Below are positions 25,412 to 35,699 of a stretch of DNA of 64,000 bases, piece after piece. Made by a program: the position numbers and the translations under genes. Below the pieces are notes generated by a model. That model ran no database searches and was not told the DNA's origin. It saw only the letters and a list, made by a program, of their open reading frames with translations. How positions within the stretch are numbered: position 1 is the first letter of the stretch; the number at the start of each line of letters is the position of its first letter. Origin of the DNA: Phaeobacter sp. 22II1-1F12B. Lineage in GTDB: Bacteria; Pseudomonadota; Alphaproteobacteria; Rhodobacterales; Rhodobacteraceae. The stretch is taken from contig NZ_AQQP01000002.1 of NCBI RefSeq assembly GCF_002210165.1, forward strand, positions 62,001 to 126,000. Direction: 5' to 3'.

Positions 25412-26812
25412 ATGACACGAACCAGATTATCACTCGCCACGGTCGTAGCGATTTCTCTGGCAGGCGCGCTCAACGCTCAATCCTCCGAGGTCATGGTGAC
25501 CCAGGACGATATCGGCGGTGTCTACGAAGGCACGTTCCGCAACGGTCTGCAGCACGGCACCGGTACCTACACCCTTCCCAACGGCTATGAATACACCGGG
25601 GAATGGGTCGATGGCGAAATGAAGGGCGTGGGCACGGCCCATTTCCCCAACGGCTCCGTCTATGAAGGCGAATTCGCCAAGGGCAAGCCCGAGGGGATCG
25701 GCAAGATCATCCTCTCGGACGGCGGCACATACGAAGGCGAATGGAAAGACGGCAAGATCAACGGTCAGGGCATCGCGATCTATGCCAACGGCGTGCGCTA
25801 CGAAGGCGATTTCCTCGATGCCCAGCACCATGGCACCGGCACCATGCAAAGCCCCGGAGGCTATGAATACAAAGGCGGCTGGGACAAGGGCCAGAAGCAG
25901 GGCGAAGGCACCATCACCTACCCCGATGGCGCGGTTTATGAAGGCGAGGTCAATGAGGGCGAGCGCGACGGTCAGGGCAAGCTGACCCTGCCGGACGGTC
26001 TTACTTATGTCGGCTCTTGGAAAGATGGCCAGATCGACGGAACCGGCACGCTGACCCAGCCCAATGGCGATGTCTACACGGGCGAACTGGTCGCCGGTCG
26101 CCGTCAGGGTCAGGGCCGCGTAGAATATGCCAATGGCGATGTCTACGAGGGCGAATTCGTCGATGACCGGCGCAACGGTCAGGGAACCTTCACGGGCACC
26201 GATGGCTATGTCTACACTGGCTCATGGGTTGCCGGTCAGATCGAAGGGGACGGCAAGGTCACCTACCCCGACGGCTCCGTCTATGAGGGCCAGTTCCGCT
26301 CGGATCTCGCCGACGGTAAGGGCAAGATCACCTATCCCGATGGATCGACCTATGAGGGCGACTGGGTTGCCGGCGTGATCGAAGGCGAAGGCATCGCAAC
26401 TTTCGCCAATGGAACAGTCTATGAAGGCGAATTCAAGAACGCCCGCAACCATGGACAGGGCGTCATGACCTACCCCGACGGGTATCGCTACGAAGGCGAA
26501 TGGCAGGATGGCCAGCGCCACGGTCAGGGAACCGCCACCTATGTCGATGGCTCGGTCTACACCGGTCAGTTCGTGAACGGCAAACGCCAGGGTGAAGGCT
26601 CGATCACCATGTCAGGCGGTTTTGTCTACCGCGGCAACTGGGAAGACGGCGAAATCAACGGCGAAGGCGTCGCGACCTATGCCAATGGCGATGTCTACGA
26701 AGGCACCTTTGTCGACGGCAAGCGGCAGGGTCAGGGCACCATGCGCTATTCCTCGGGTCAGGAAGCATCCGGCACATGGGAAAATGGCGCGCTGAGCAAG
26801 CAGGACGGTTGA
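25412..26812 (+). CDS. Secreted MORN-repeat protein
   Basis: The 466-residue protein has a signal-like N-terminus (MTRTRLSLATVVAISLAGALNAQ) and then 18 full MORN repeats of 23 residues plus a degenerate final one. The repeat consensus is VYEGEF..G..xGQGxxTYPDG. MORN repeats form extended beta-hairpin stacks that usually mediate protein or lipid contacts. With a signal peptide the protein would be periplasmic or surface exposed. AGGA precedes the ATG. A longer upstream frame runs antisense through nadE and is not a gene. Partner and role are unknown; the neighbours give no hint. Confidence 0.88.
   Translation: MTRTRLSLATVVAISLAGALNAQSSEVMVTQDDIGGVYEGTFRNGLQHGTGTYTLPNGYEYTGEWVDGEMKGVGTAHFPNGSVYEGEFAKGKPEGIGKIILSDGGTYEGEWKDGKINGQGIAIYANGVRYEGDFLDAQHHGTGTMQSPGGYEYKGGWDKGQKQGEGTITYPDGAVYEGEVNEGERDGQGKLTLPDGLTYVGSWKDGQIDGTGTLTQPNGDVYTGELVAGRRQGQGRVEYANGDVYEGEFVDDRRNGQGTFTGTDGYVYTGSWVAGQIEGDGKVTYPDGSVYEGQFRSDLADGKGKITYPDGSTYEGDWVAGVIEGEGIATFANGTVYEGEFKNARNHGQGVMTYPDGYRYEGEWQDGQRHGQGTATYVDGSVYTGQFVNGKRQGEGSITMSGGFVYRGNWEDGEINGEGVATYANGDVYEGTFVDGKRQGQGTMRYSSGQEASGTWENGALSKQDG
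25520..26761 (+). repeat. 18 tandem 69-bp coding units (MORN repeats)
   Basis: Each unit encodes 23 residues beginning at V/T/E-Y-x-G. Residue 6 of the unit alternates between Phe (or Val, Leu) and Trp in successive repeats. The alternation is F/W in repeats 1-9, then shifts phase between repeats 9 and 10 and continues to 19. The pattern suggests a 46-residue ancestral double unit and one later repair or slippage event. Confidence 0.85.
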
Positions 26813-26972
26813 AACGGCCAGCCTCTCGACCACGGGCAGGTCTCCTAGTGATGGGCGGTCACCGCCGGGATACTTCTCCCGCTGGAATGATATGAAGCCC
26901 TACAGCTAGACCGAAACCGGCCCAAGACCCTAAAATTCAGAACTGCAAGACGAAGGGTGCGCCCCGAGACAG

Positions 26973-28733
26973 CTATTTCGCCGCCAGCGGCAGCGTCACC
27001 GTAAACGTCGTCCCTTCGCCCAGCACGCTCTCGTATGAGAGGCTGCCAGAGTGACGCTGGACGATGCGTCGGCTGATATGCATGCCGATCCCCGACCCGC
27101 CGCCCATGCGCGTGTCCGAGGAATCGAGCTGGGTAAACATGCCAAAGACCTGCTCTTCGACCCCTTCGGGAATGCCATGACCATCGTCGGTCACGCGGAT
27201 TCGGGCATTGTCACCGTCGCGATCCAGCGTGATATCGATCTTTACCACGTCCCCGGAAAACTTGATCGCGTTCGACAGGATGTTCTCGACAACCTGTTCC
27301 AGCCCCTGCTTTTCGCCTTCGACGGCCAGCGGCAGATCGGGCAGATGCGTTTCGATCATGATCTTCTTGCTGCGGCTTTCCTGCTGCACCCGGTCGGCCA
27401 CGCCTTTGACCAGATCATCCAGAACGATCCGGTCAAGTTTCATATCCTCTTCGGAATTCTCGAACCGCTGCACGGCGAGCAGATCGTTCACCAGCCGCGA
27501 CAGGGTCTCGGCATTGGTCTCGGCAAGCGTCAGCAGGCGCTCAAAGCTTTCGACATCCCCCTTGTCCTTGATCCGCGACATCAGCTGAACCGACCCCTTG
27601 ATCACTGTCAGAGGCGTCCGCAGTTCATGGGTGATGGTTGAAAGGAACTGGCTCTTGGCCAAATCGGCAGCCCTTGTCTTGGCCGCGGCTTCTTCGCGTG
27701 CGGTCACGTCCATCAGGGTCAGCAGCCAGCCAAAACGCTTGCCCACATGCGGCAGCACAAGCGGGTTCACCCGTGGCGAAAACTTTCGTCCGCCCGCCTC
27801 GATGATCCGCATATCGCCATCGCCTCCGGTTTCGCCAAGCTGCGACACCAGCGCGCCCAGTTGAGGGTGCTCGACAACACCCTGGCTGCGAGACAGCCCC
27901 TCAAGGTGGAAAACCCGCTTTGCATCGGGGTTGGCGTCCAAAAGCTTGCCTTCGTCGGTGATGAAAAGGATCGGATCGCGCGAATTGAGATATAGATAAT
28001 CCCGCCCGATGGATTTCATGTCCATCCAGCGCTTGTCCAGCATCAGCCAGATGACCACCCCTGCCGACAGCGAAATCAGCATCGGCGTCGGGTCCAGCCC
28101 CATGATCGTCAAATCCGCGAGCAGGTAGGCCACATTCCCAAGCCAGGGAAAAGCCGTCGCGATCAGCAGCTTTTCCACGAACCGGCGCACGACCACCGGT
28201 GCCTTCAGCGCGGCCTGAACCGCCAGCACCAGCGACGAAAACAGCACCAGGTTGATGAAGGCCATGAAAAAGTAAAAGACCGATCCATGCCCGAATTCGT
28301 AACCACGCGCCATACTACCATCGATTGGCCGCACATAAATGTAGAAATGTTCGGCCAGCGGCGAAACATTTGCCGCCACAATCACAACAATGGGCGTAAT
28401 CAGAATGCATTTCGCCCAGACCAAAAGCGGCACTGACTTGCGGGTCGCATATTCGTAAATAAAGAAAGACCAGGCGGAAATCGTCACGATGATCGGCGGC
28501 CAGGCCGCTTCGGCCCAGAACCTGGCGCACTCAGCGCTCTGACTCGATGCCTCGAACATCGGGCAGATCAGCCAAAAAAAACAGCCGAACAGCGCCAGTC
28601 TTGCCCATTTATAGCCGCGAGTGTTGGGATAGCGCCCCAGCGCCATAAGTACCCAGAGCACAAAGCCACAGGTTGCCAGAAGGACAAGAACCGCCGGATC
28701 GCTGACGTTCAGCTGCAGGCAAGACTGTGTCAA
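26973..28733 (-). CDS. Membrane sensor histidine kinase (7TM-like N-terminus, PAS, HisKA, HATPase)
   Basis: This 586-residue kinase has about seven hydrophobic segments in residues 10-235, resembling the histidine-kinase N-terminal 7TM region. A PAS domain follows (about 245-345, DPILFITDEGKLLDANPD), then a HisKA box with phospho-acceptor H369 in STITHELRTP. The HATPase_c domain shows the N box ENILSNAIKFSGD, G1 DDGHGIP and G2 GGGSGIGMHISRRIV. No response-regulator gene is nearby, so it is an orphan kinase. The start codon is TTG at 28733 with a weak ribosome site. The signal sensed is unknown. Confidence 0.88.
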   Translation of the reverse strand: MTQSCLQLNVSDPAVLVLLATCGFVLWVLMALGRYPNTRGYKWARLALFGCFFWLICPMFEASSQSAECARFWAEAAWPPIIVTISAWSFFIYEYATRKSVPLLVWAKCILITPIVVIVAANVSPLAEHFYIYVRPIDGSMARGYEFGHGSVFYFFMAFINLVLFSSLVLAVQAALKAPVVVRRFVEKLLIATAFPWLGNVAYLLADLTIMGLDPTPMLISLSAGVVIWLMLDKRWMDMKSIGRDYLYLNSRDPILFITDEGKLLDANPDAKRVFHLEGLSRSQGVVEHPQLGALVSQLGETGGDGDMRIIEAGGRKFSPRVNPLVLPHVGKRFGWLLTLMDVTAREEAAAKTRAADLAKSQFLSTITHELRTPLTVIKGSVQLMSRIKDKGDVESFERLLTLAETNAETLSRLVNDLLAVQRFENSEEDMKLDRIVLDDLVKGVADRVQQESRSKKIMIETHLPDLPLAVEGEKQGLEQVVENILSNAIKFSGDVVKIDITLDRDGDNARIRVTDDGHGIPEGVEEQVFGMFTQLDSSDTRMGGGSGIGMHISRRIVQRHSGSLSYESVLGEGTTFTVTLPLAAK

Positions 28734-29121
28734 TTCAACTGAACCTTAGTACCTATTACCGACTGCCCCGGGCATTTTCTTTGCCCGGACTGACCGGGAA
28801 CAGTACCCTGATTTTCGGTTTGCGTACTTTAACGGATGAAAAGAATCCACCCGTGCGCGAAGAAAATCAGAAAAGAAGAATTTTAATGTCGTACTTTTAG
28901 CGCAGGTTTTGCGGCCTTCCGAAAACATTTGATAACTAAGATTATTTTCTCATTCCCAAGGCGGCCACGGCAACCGGGGAAAAGCTGCATTTTCTAAGGA
29001 TAGGTCCCGGCCCCGTTGGCACTGATCCTAGCCCCTCAAGGCTTTGCATTTCCCGCCAAAAGTAAGCGTTTCGGGAAATTCGGGGTTTCCATTTACCAAG
29101 ATGGCGATATAACTCGCACCC
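28734..29121. other. Divergent control region between histidine kinase and leuA leader
   Basis: This 388-bp stretch is AT-richer than its surroundings and has no convincing gene. A TATAAC element at 29108-29113 with TTTCCA 16 bases upstream (29086-29091) is a candidate promoter for the leuA leader. The leader ATG lies only 9 bases beyond TATAAC, so an additional upstream start is possible. Confidence 0.4.
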
Positions 29122-29205
29122 ATGACAAGCCACGCACATATCGCGACCCTGCCCGCTTTTTGCGGTGCCGTCCTGCGTGGCCTACTGATCCTAACCCGCC
29201 TCTGA
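29122..29205 (+). CDS. leuA leader peptide (27 residues, Leu-rich)
   Basis: An ATG at 29122 opens a 27-codon frame ending at TGA 29203-29205, whose C-terminal half reads VLRGLLILTRL. It contains five Leu codons in the last eleven, two of them CTA, a rare codon in a GC-rich genome. The stop lies within an RNA stem, 80 bases before leuA. These are the hallmarks of a leucine attenuator in which ribosome stalling at Leu codons controls leuA expression. No strong ribosome-binding site precedes it. Confidence 0.7.
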   Translation: MTSHAHIATLPAFCGAVLRGLLILTRL

Positions 29206-29250
29206 GCGTGCCATCCGGCGCGCCCGCTCAGAGGAGGCAGCCCGCGCGCC
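29199..29250 (+). promoter_or_regulatory. Candidate leuA attenuator (competing RNA hairpins)
   Basis: CCTCTGAGCG (29199-29208) pairs perfectly with CGCTCAGAGG (29225-29234). Alternatively GGCGCGC (29217-29223) pairs with GCGCGCC (29244-29250). The two stems are mutually exclusive in a nested structure, and the first overlaps the final codons and stop of the leader peptide. No U-run follows, so the switch may act through Rho or translation of leuA rather than an intrinsic terminator. Confidence 0.6.
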
Positions 29251-29284
29251 ATTGGCATTAGGACAGATACGGAAAGATACTCAG

Positions 29285-30859
29285 ATGACACAAGCAACCG
29301 ACAAAGATCGCGTTCTGATCTTCGACACGACCCTTCGTGACGGTGAACAATCGCCCGGCGCGACCATGACCCACGCCGAAAAGCTCGAAATTGCCGGGCT
29401 GCTGGACGAAATGGGCGTCGATATTATCGAGGCCGGGTTTCCCATCGCTTCCGAAGGCGACTTCAAAGCGGTCAGCGAAATTGCGCAGAACTCCAAGAAC
29501 AGCGTGATCTGCGGCCTCGCCCGCGCGCAATTCCCCGACATCGACCGCTGCTGGGAGGCCATCAAGCACGCCGCACAGCCGCGCATCCATACCTTTATCG
29601 GCACCTCTCCGCTGCATCGCGCCATCCCGAACCTCACGCAGGACCAGATGGCCGAGCGCATCCATGAAACCGTGAGCCATGCGCGCAACCTCTGCGACAA
29701 CGTGCAATGGTCGCCGATGGATGCCACCCGGACCGAATGGGATTACCTTGCCCGCGTCGTGGAAATCGCCATCAAGGCCGGGGCGACCACGATCAACATC
29801 CCCGACACCGTCGGCTACACGGCGCCCGCCGAATCCGCCGATCTGATCAAGCGCCTGATCGCCGAAGTCCCCGGCGCGGAAGATGTGGTCTTTGCAACGC
29901 ACTGCCACAATGACCTTGGCATGGCGACGGCGAACTCGCTGGCCGCCGTGGCGGGCGGCGCGCGCCAGATCGAATGCACCATCAACGGTCTTGGCGAACG
30001 CGCAGGCAACACCGCGCTGGAAGAAGTCGTGATGGCGCTCAAGGTCCGCCATGACATCATGCCGTGGACCACCGGCGTCGACACCACCAAGATCATGAAC
30101 ATCTCGCGCCGGGTCGCAACCGTGTCGGGCTTTCCGGTACAGTTCAACAAGGCCATCGTCGGCAAGAACGCTTTTGCGCATGAATCCGGCATCCATCAGG
30201 ATGGCATGCTCAAGAACGTCGAAACCTTCGAGATCATGCGCCCCGCCGATGTGGGCCTGACGGAATCCAACCTCGTCATGGGCAAGCACTCGGGCCGCGC
30301 CGCGCTGCGCGACAAGCTCAAGAACCTCGGGTTCGACGTCGGGGACAACCAACTCAAGGACGTCTTCGTCCGGTTCAAGGAACTCGCCGACCGCAAGAAA
30401 GAGGTCTATGACGAAGACCTCATCGCGCTGATGCGCGTGGGTGAAGACCCCGAAAATGATCGTCTCAAGATCACCGACCTCAAGGTCGTCTGTGGCATGC
30501 ACGGCCCTCAGACAGCCGAGCTGACCATGATCATCGACGGCGCGCCGCAATCCACCACCCAATCCGGTGACGGCCCCGTTGATGCGACATTCAACGCGGT
30601 CAAGGCGCTCTTCCCGCATTCCGCGCGGCTGCAGCTTTACCAGGTGCACGCCGTTACCGAAGGCACCGATGCGCAGGCCACGGTTTCCGTCAGGATGGAG
30701 GAAGACGGTCGCGTCGTCACCGGCCAGTCGGCGGATACCGACACGGTTGTCGCCTCGGCCAAGGCCTATGTAAACGCGCTCAACCGTCTCATCGTCCGGC
30801 GTGAGAAATCCGCCCCCGGCGAGGACAAGCGTGAAATCAGCTACAAGGACGTGTCCTGA
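29285..30859 (+). CDS. leuA: 2-isopropylmalate synthase
   Basis: The 524-residue enzyme catalyses the first committed step of leucine biosynthesis: acetyl-CoA plus 2-oxoisovalerate gives 2-isopropylmalate. The catalytic TIM barrel has the HMG-lyase-like signatures FDTTLRDGEQSPG and the metal site FATHCHNDLGMATANS. A C-terminal LeuA allosteric domain (from about residue 390, with TIDGAPQSTTQSGDGPVDA) binds leucine. I use the ATG at 29285 rather than a TTG 11 codons upstream. It is probably controlled by both the attenuator and leucine feedback. Confidence 0.96.
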   Translation: MTQATDKDRVLIFDTTLRDGEQSPGATMTHAEKLEIAGLLDEMGVDIIEAGFPIASEGDFKAVSEIAQNSKNSVICGLARAQFPDIDRCWEAIKHAAQPRIHTFIGTSPLHRAIPNLTQDQMAERIHETVSHARNLCDNVQWSPMDATRTEWDYLARVVEIAIKAGATTINIPDTVGYTAPAESADLIKRLIAEVPGAEDVVFATHCHNDLGMATANSLAAVAGGARQIECTINGLGERAGNTALEEVVMALKVRHDIMPWTTGVDTTKIMNISRRVATVSGFPVQFNKAIVGKNAFAHESGIHQDGMLKNVETFEIMRPADVGLTESNLVMGKHSGRAALRDKLKNLGFDVGDNQLKDVFVRFKELADRKKEVYDEDLIALMRVGEDPENDRLKITDLKVVCGMHGPQTAELTMIIDGAPQSTTQSGDGPVDATFNAVKALFPHSARLQLYQVHAVTEGTDAQATVSVRMEEDGRVVTGQSADTDTVVASAKAYVNALNRLIVRREKSAPGEDKREISYKDVS

Positions 30860-32146
<1,287 letters not shown>

Positions 32147-32309
32147 CACCACCTGACATCCCGGCCCCGCCGGTTGTCAGTGAAAGATCAGGATCGCAAC
32201 TCAGGGGCGCCCCGCCGTCCCCGATCCATTGACCAGAGGGCATTCCCCTGCCCCGGCTCACAGGCAAAGGGGTCGCTTGCCCCGGCGCAACCGACACGAA
32301 GGGCGAGAC

Positions 32310-33227
32310 TTGGCCAAGGACCGGTCACAACGCGATGACTATGTAGGCCCGCTGCGGCGCATGCTGCTTGGGGTTGTCTGCCTGTGCCTGCTCGCGATCT
32401 TCCTCGTCTGGCGCATCGACAGCCCGCGCGTCGAACGCTTTCGCGCGCAGGTGACAGAAATGGTGGTGCCCAACATGGAATGGGCGATGGTCCCGGTCAC
32501 CGGCACGATCAACCTGTTCCGCAATTTCCAGAGCTACCGCCGTCTGGCAGAACAGAACCGCGAATTGCGCAGCGAACTCCGCCAGATGCAGGCATGGAAA
32601 GAAGCCGCGCTTCAACTTGAACAGGAAAACGCCCGCCTGCTCGACCTCAACAACGTGCGGCTCGACCCGCGCCTGACCTATGTGACCGGCGTCGTCATGG
32701 CCGATTCCGGCTCGCCTTTCCGCCAGTCGGTGCTGCTGAACGTCGGCGCGCGTGACGGCATCATGGATGGCTGGGCAGCGATGGACGGCATTGGACTCGT
32801 CGGGCGCATTTCCGGCACCGGCGATACCACCAGCCGGGTGATCCTGCTGACCGACGCGGCAAGCTCGATCCCCGCCGTGATCCAGCCCTCGGGCCAGACC
32901 GCGCTGATCCGCGGCGACAACACGGTCGCGCCCGTGGTGGACTTCCTCGAGAACCCCGATCTCGTGCGGCCCGGTGACCGGGTCGTAAGCTCGGGCGATG
33001 GTGGCGTCTTTCCCGCCGGGCTCTTGATCGGACAGGTCGCCGCCGCCCCGTCGGGACGGCTGCGCGTACGCCTTGCCGCCGATTATGAACGTCTCGAATT
33101 CCTGCGTGTCCTGCGCCACCACGGCACCGAGCGGGTAGAGAACCCCGGCGACGTGGTTGCGCCGATGCTCTCGACCGACACGAACCCCCTGATGCTCCCC
33201 GAACCGAGAAACCCCGCCGATGGCTGA
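32310..33227 (+). CDS. mreC: Rod shape-determining protein MreC
   Basis: The 305-residue protein has one N-terminal transmembrane segment (MLLGVVCLCLLAIFLVW, about residues 18-34), a coiled coil (QSYRRLAEQNRELRSELRQM) and the periplasmic beta-barrel domain. It links MreB to PBP2. I choose the TTG at 32310 (starts AKDRSQRDDYVGPLRR, the family N-terminus, after GGGCGAGAC). An upstream TTG at 32229 would add an Arg-rich stretch with no family match. It overlaps mreD by 8 bases. Confidence 0.93.
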   Translation: MAKDRSQRDDYVGPLRRMLLGVVCLCLLAIFLVWRIDSPRVERFRAQVTEMVVPNMEWAMVPVTGTINLFRNFQSYRRLAEQNRELRSELRQMQAWKEAALQLEQENARLLDLNNVRLDPRLTYVTGVVMADSGSPFRQSVLLNVGARDGIMDGWAAMDGIGLVGRISGTGDTTSRVILLTDAASSIPAVIQPSGQTALIRGDNTVAPVVDFLENPDLVRPGDRVVSSGDGGVFPAGLLIGQVAAAPSGRLRVRLAADYERLEFLRVLRHHGTERVENPGDVVAPMLSTDTNPLMLPEPRNPADG

Positions 33228-33759
33228 GCGGAACACCCCCCATATCTGGACGATGCGGCTTGCCTATGTGGCGCTGGCGCTGGTGATCATCTTCTTTCAC
33301 CTGCTGCCGCTCGACACCCAGCCGCGCCGCTGGGCGCCACCGGACCTGCTGCTGGCCTTTACCTATGCGTGGGCGCTGCGCCGACCGGATTACGTGCCGC
33401 TGCTGCTGATGGCAGGCGTGATGCTGATGGCCGACCTGATGTTCCAGCGCCCCCCGGGCCTTTTTGCGCTGCTCGTCGTGCTGGGCGGTGAGTACCTGAA
33501 ATACCGGACGCAGGGCCTCAGCGATGCCAGTTTCCTCGGCGAATGGGCTGCGGTCTGCATCGTCGTGGTGGGCGTGACCCTGCTCAACCGGCTGATCCTC
33601 GGGCTGGTGCTGGTGCCGCCACCGGCATTGACGCCCAGCCTGATACAGATGATCTTAACCGTGATGATCTATCCGCTAATCGTTCTCGTTTCCCAATTCC
33701 TTCTGGGCGTGCGGCGACCGGCCCCGAGTGATGCGGGATCGCTAGGGGGCCGCGCATGA
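33220..33759 (+). CDS. mreD: Rod shape-determining protein MreD
   Basis: This 179-residue integral membrane protein has about five or six hydrophobic segments and contains WAPPDLLLAFTYAWALRRPDYVP, a MreD family pattern. It partners MreC in the elongasome. It overlaps mreC upstream by 8 bases and mrdA downstream by 4, consistent with strict co-expression. Confidence 0.92.
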   Translation: MAERNTPHIWTMRLAYVALALVIIFFHLLPLDTQPRRWAPPDLLLAFTYAWALRRPDYVPLLLMAGVMLMADLMFQRPPGLFALLVVLGGEYLKYRTQGLSDASFLGEWAAVCIVVVGVTLLNRLILGLVLVPPPALTPSLIQMILTVMIYPLIVLVSQFLLGVRRPAPSDAGSLGGRA

Positions 33760-35699
33760 AACACAAAACCAAGGATCAGGGCCATTCGCAGGGCAAGCTG
33801 ACCCGCCGCACGGCGGTGATGGGCGGCTTGCAACTGGCCTTTGTCGGCGCGCTTGGCCTGCGGATGCGGCACCTTCAGGTCGATCAGGCCGACCAGTTCC
33901 GTCTGCTGGCCGAGGAAAACCGGATCAACATCCGCCTGATCGCCCCGACGCGTGGCGAACTCTTCGATCGCAACGGCAAGGTACTGGCTCGCAACGTCCA
34001 GAGCTACCGGCTCATAATCGTGCGCGAGGATGCAGGCGATGTGGATCAGGTTGTCGCCAACCTGTCCAAGCTTGTCCGGCTCGACCCGGGCGAGTTGGAA
34101 CAGGCCATGGTCGAAATGCGGCGCAGCCCGCCTTTCCTGCCCATCACCCTCGCCGACCGCGTCACATGGGAGGATCTGAGCCGCGTCGCGGTCAACGCCC
34201 CCGCCCTGCCCGGCATCACGCCCGAGGTCGGTCTGACCCGCGTCTACCCGCACGGCCCCGACCTTGCGCATGTGGTCGGCTATGTCGGCCCGGTCAGCGA
34301 TTACGATCTCGAAAAAATCGAGGATCCGGAACCGGTCCTGCGAATCCCCCGCTTTCACATCGGCAAGGTCGGTCTCGAAGCCAAGGAAGAAGACCTCCTG
34401 CGCGGCAAGGCCGGTGCCAAGCGGGTCGAGGTCAATGCCACGGGCCGCGTCATGCGCGAACTCGACCGACAAGAGGGTCAGGAAGGCGCCGATATCCAGC
34501 TCACCATCGACGCGGAACTGCAGGCCTACACGCAGGCCCGGCTCAAGGGCGAAAGCGCCAGCGCCGTGGTCATCGACTGCGAGACAGGCGACCTGCGCGC
34601 CATCGTTTCCTCGCCAAGTTTCGATCCGAACCTCTTTGTCCAAGGCATCTCGGTCGCCGATTACAGTCGCCTGCGCGACGACAAGTATCGCCCGCTTGCC
34701 AATAAATCGGTGCAGGGCGTCTATCCACCCGGTTCGACCTTCAAGATGGTGACCGCCCTTGCCGCGCTCGAAGCGGGCGCGGTGTCCGCCGCCGACACGG
34801 TCTGGTGCCCCGGCCACATGGAGATCTCGGGCCGCCGCTTCCACTGCTGGAAACGCGGCGGGCACGGGCACATGGACATGCTGAACTCGCTCAAGCAAAG
34901 CTGCGACGTCTATTATTATGACGTGGCGATCAAGGTCGGCATCGACCGCATCGCCGAAGTGGCGCGCAAGCTGGGCATCGGCGTGCGCCATGACATCCCC
35001 ATGTCCGCCGTGGCGCGCGGTCTGGCCGCCGACAAGGCGTGGAAACAGGAAACCTACGGTCAAAGCTGGCAAATCGGCGACACCGCCAACGCCTCCATCG
35101 GTCAGGGCTATATCCTTGCCTCGCCGCTGCAACTGGCGGTCATGTCCGCGCGGATCGCAACAGGTCGCAAGGTCACGCCACGGCTGGTGAAATCGGTCGA
35201 CGGCGTCGAACAGCCCAACCTCTCGTCGGAACCGCTCGGTCTGAACGAAAACCACCTCCGGCAGGTTCGGAAAGGCATGTTCGCTGTCGCCAACGACCGG
35301 CGCGGCACCGGGTATCGCTCGCGCATCATCGAAGAAACCATGCGCATGGCAGGTAAATCCGGCACCAGTCAGGTCCGCAACATCACCAAGGCCGAACGCG
35401 CCGCCGGTGTCATCAGCAACGCCGACCTGCCCTGGGAACGGCGCGACCACGCGCTCTACGTGGCCTATGCCCCGGCAGACAACCCGAAATACGCGGTTGC
35501 GGTTGTCGTCGAACATGGCGGCGGCGGCTCATCCGCAGCGGCGCCTATCGTACGCGACGTGATGCTGCAGGCGCTTTACGACGGCACGCCCCCGCTCGAG
35601 GCCTATCCCACGGGCGACCGCGACCGCATTCAGGCGCAGCAGGAAGAACTTCAGCGCGATCAGGATGAACGCGAGATCAGCCAGAGTGACCGCGCATGA
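33756..35699 (+). CDS. mrdA: Penicillin-binding protein 2 (elongasome transpeptidase)
   Basis: The 647-residue protein has an N-terminal membrane anchor (TAVMGGLQLAFVGALGL), a dimerisation region (about 55-230) and the transpeptidase domain. Its active-site motifs are S327-x-x-K330 (STFK), S382-C-D and K534-S-G-T. It cross-links new peptidoglycan during side-wall growth with RodA, which follows in a 4-base overlap. Nothing is truncated relative to the family. The C-terminal tail is acidic and Gln-rich. Confidence 0.96.
   Translation: MKHKTKDQGHSQGKLTRRTAVMGGLQLAFVGALGLRMRHLQVDQADQFRLLAEENRINIRLIAPTRGELFDRNGKVLARNVQSYRLIIVREDAGDVDQVVANLSKLVRLDPGELEQAMVEMRRSPPFLPITLADRVTWEDLSRVAVNAPALPGITPEVGLTRVYPHGPDLAHVVGYVGPVSDYDLEKIEDPEPVLRIPRFHIGKVGLEAKEEDLLRGKAGAKRVEVNATGRVMRELDRQEGQEGADIQLTIDAELQAYTQARLKGESASAVVIDCETGDLRAIVSSPSFDPNLFVQGISVADYSRLRDDKYRPLANKSVQGVYPPGSTFKMVTALAALEAGAVSAADTVWCPGHMEISGRRFHCWKRGGHGHMDMLNSLKQSCDVYYYDVAIKVGIDRIAEVARKLGIGVRHDIPMSAVARGLAADKAWKQETYGQSWQIGDTANASIGQGYILASPLQLAVMSARIATGRKVTPRLVKSVDGVEQPNLSSEPLGLNENHLRQVRKGMFAVANDRRGTGYRSRIIEETMRMAGKSGTSQVRNITKAERAAGVISNADLPWERRDHALYVAYAPADNPKYAVAVVVEHGGGGSSAAAPIVRDVMLQALYDGTPPLEAYPTGDRDRIQAQQEELQRDQDEREISQSDRA

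Noticed and set aside
26853-26868. GGCGGTCACCGCC palindrome between MORN and the histidine kinase
   Set aside because: It has no T-run and no second copy, so neither a terminator nor an operator can be supported.
33669-35516. 615-codon minus-strand frame over mrdA
   Set aside because: It is an antisense shadow; PBP2 active-site motifs are intact on the plus strand.
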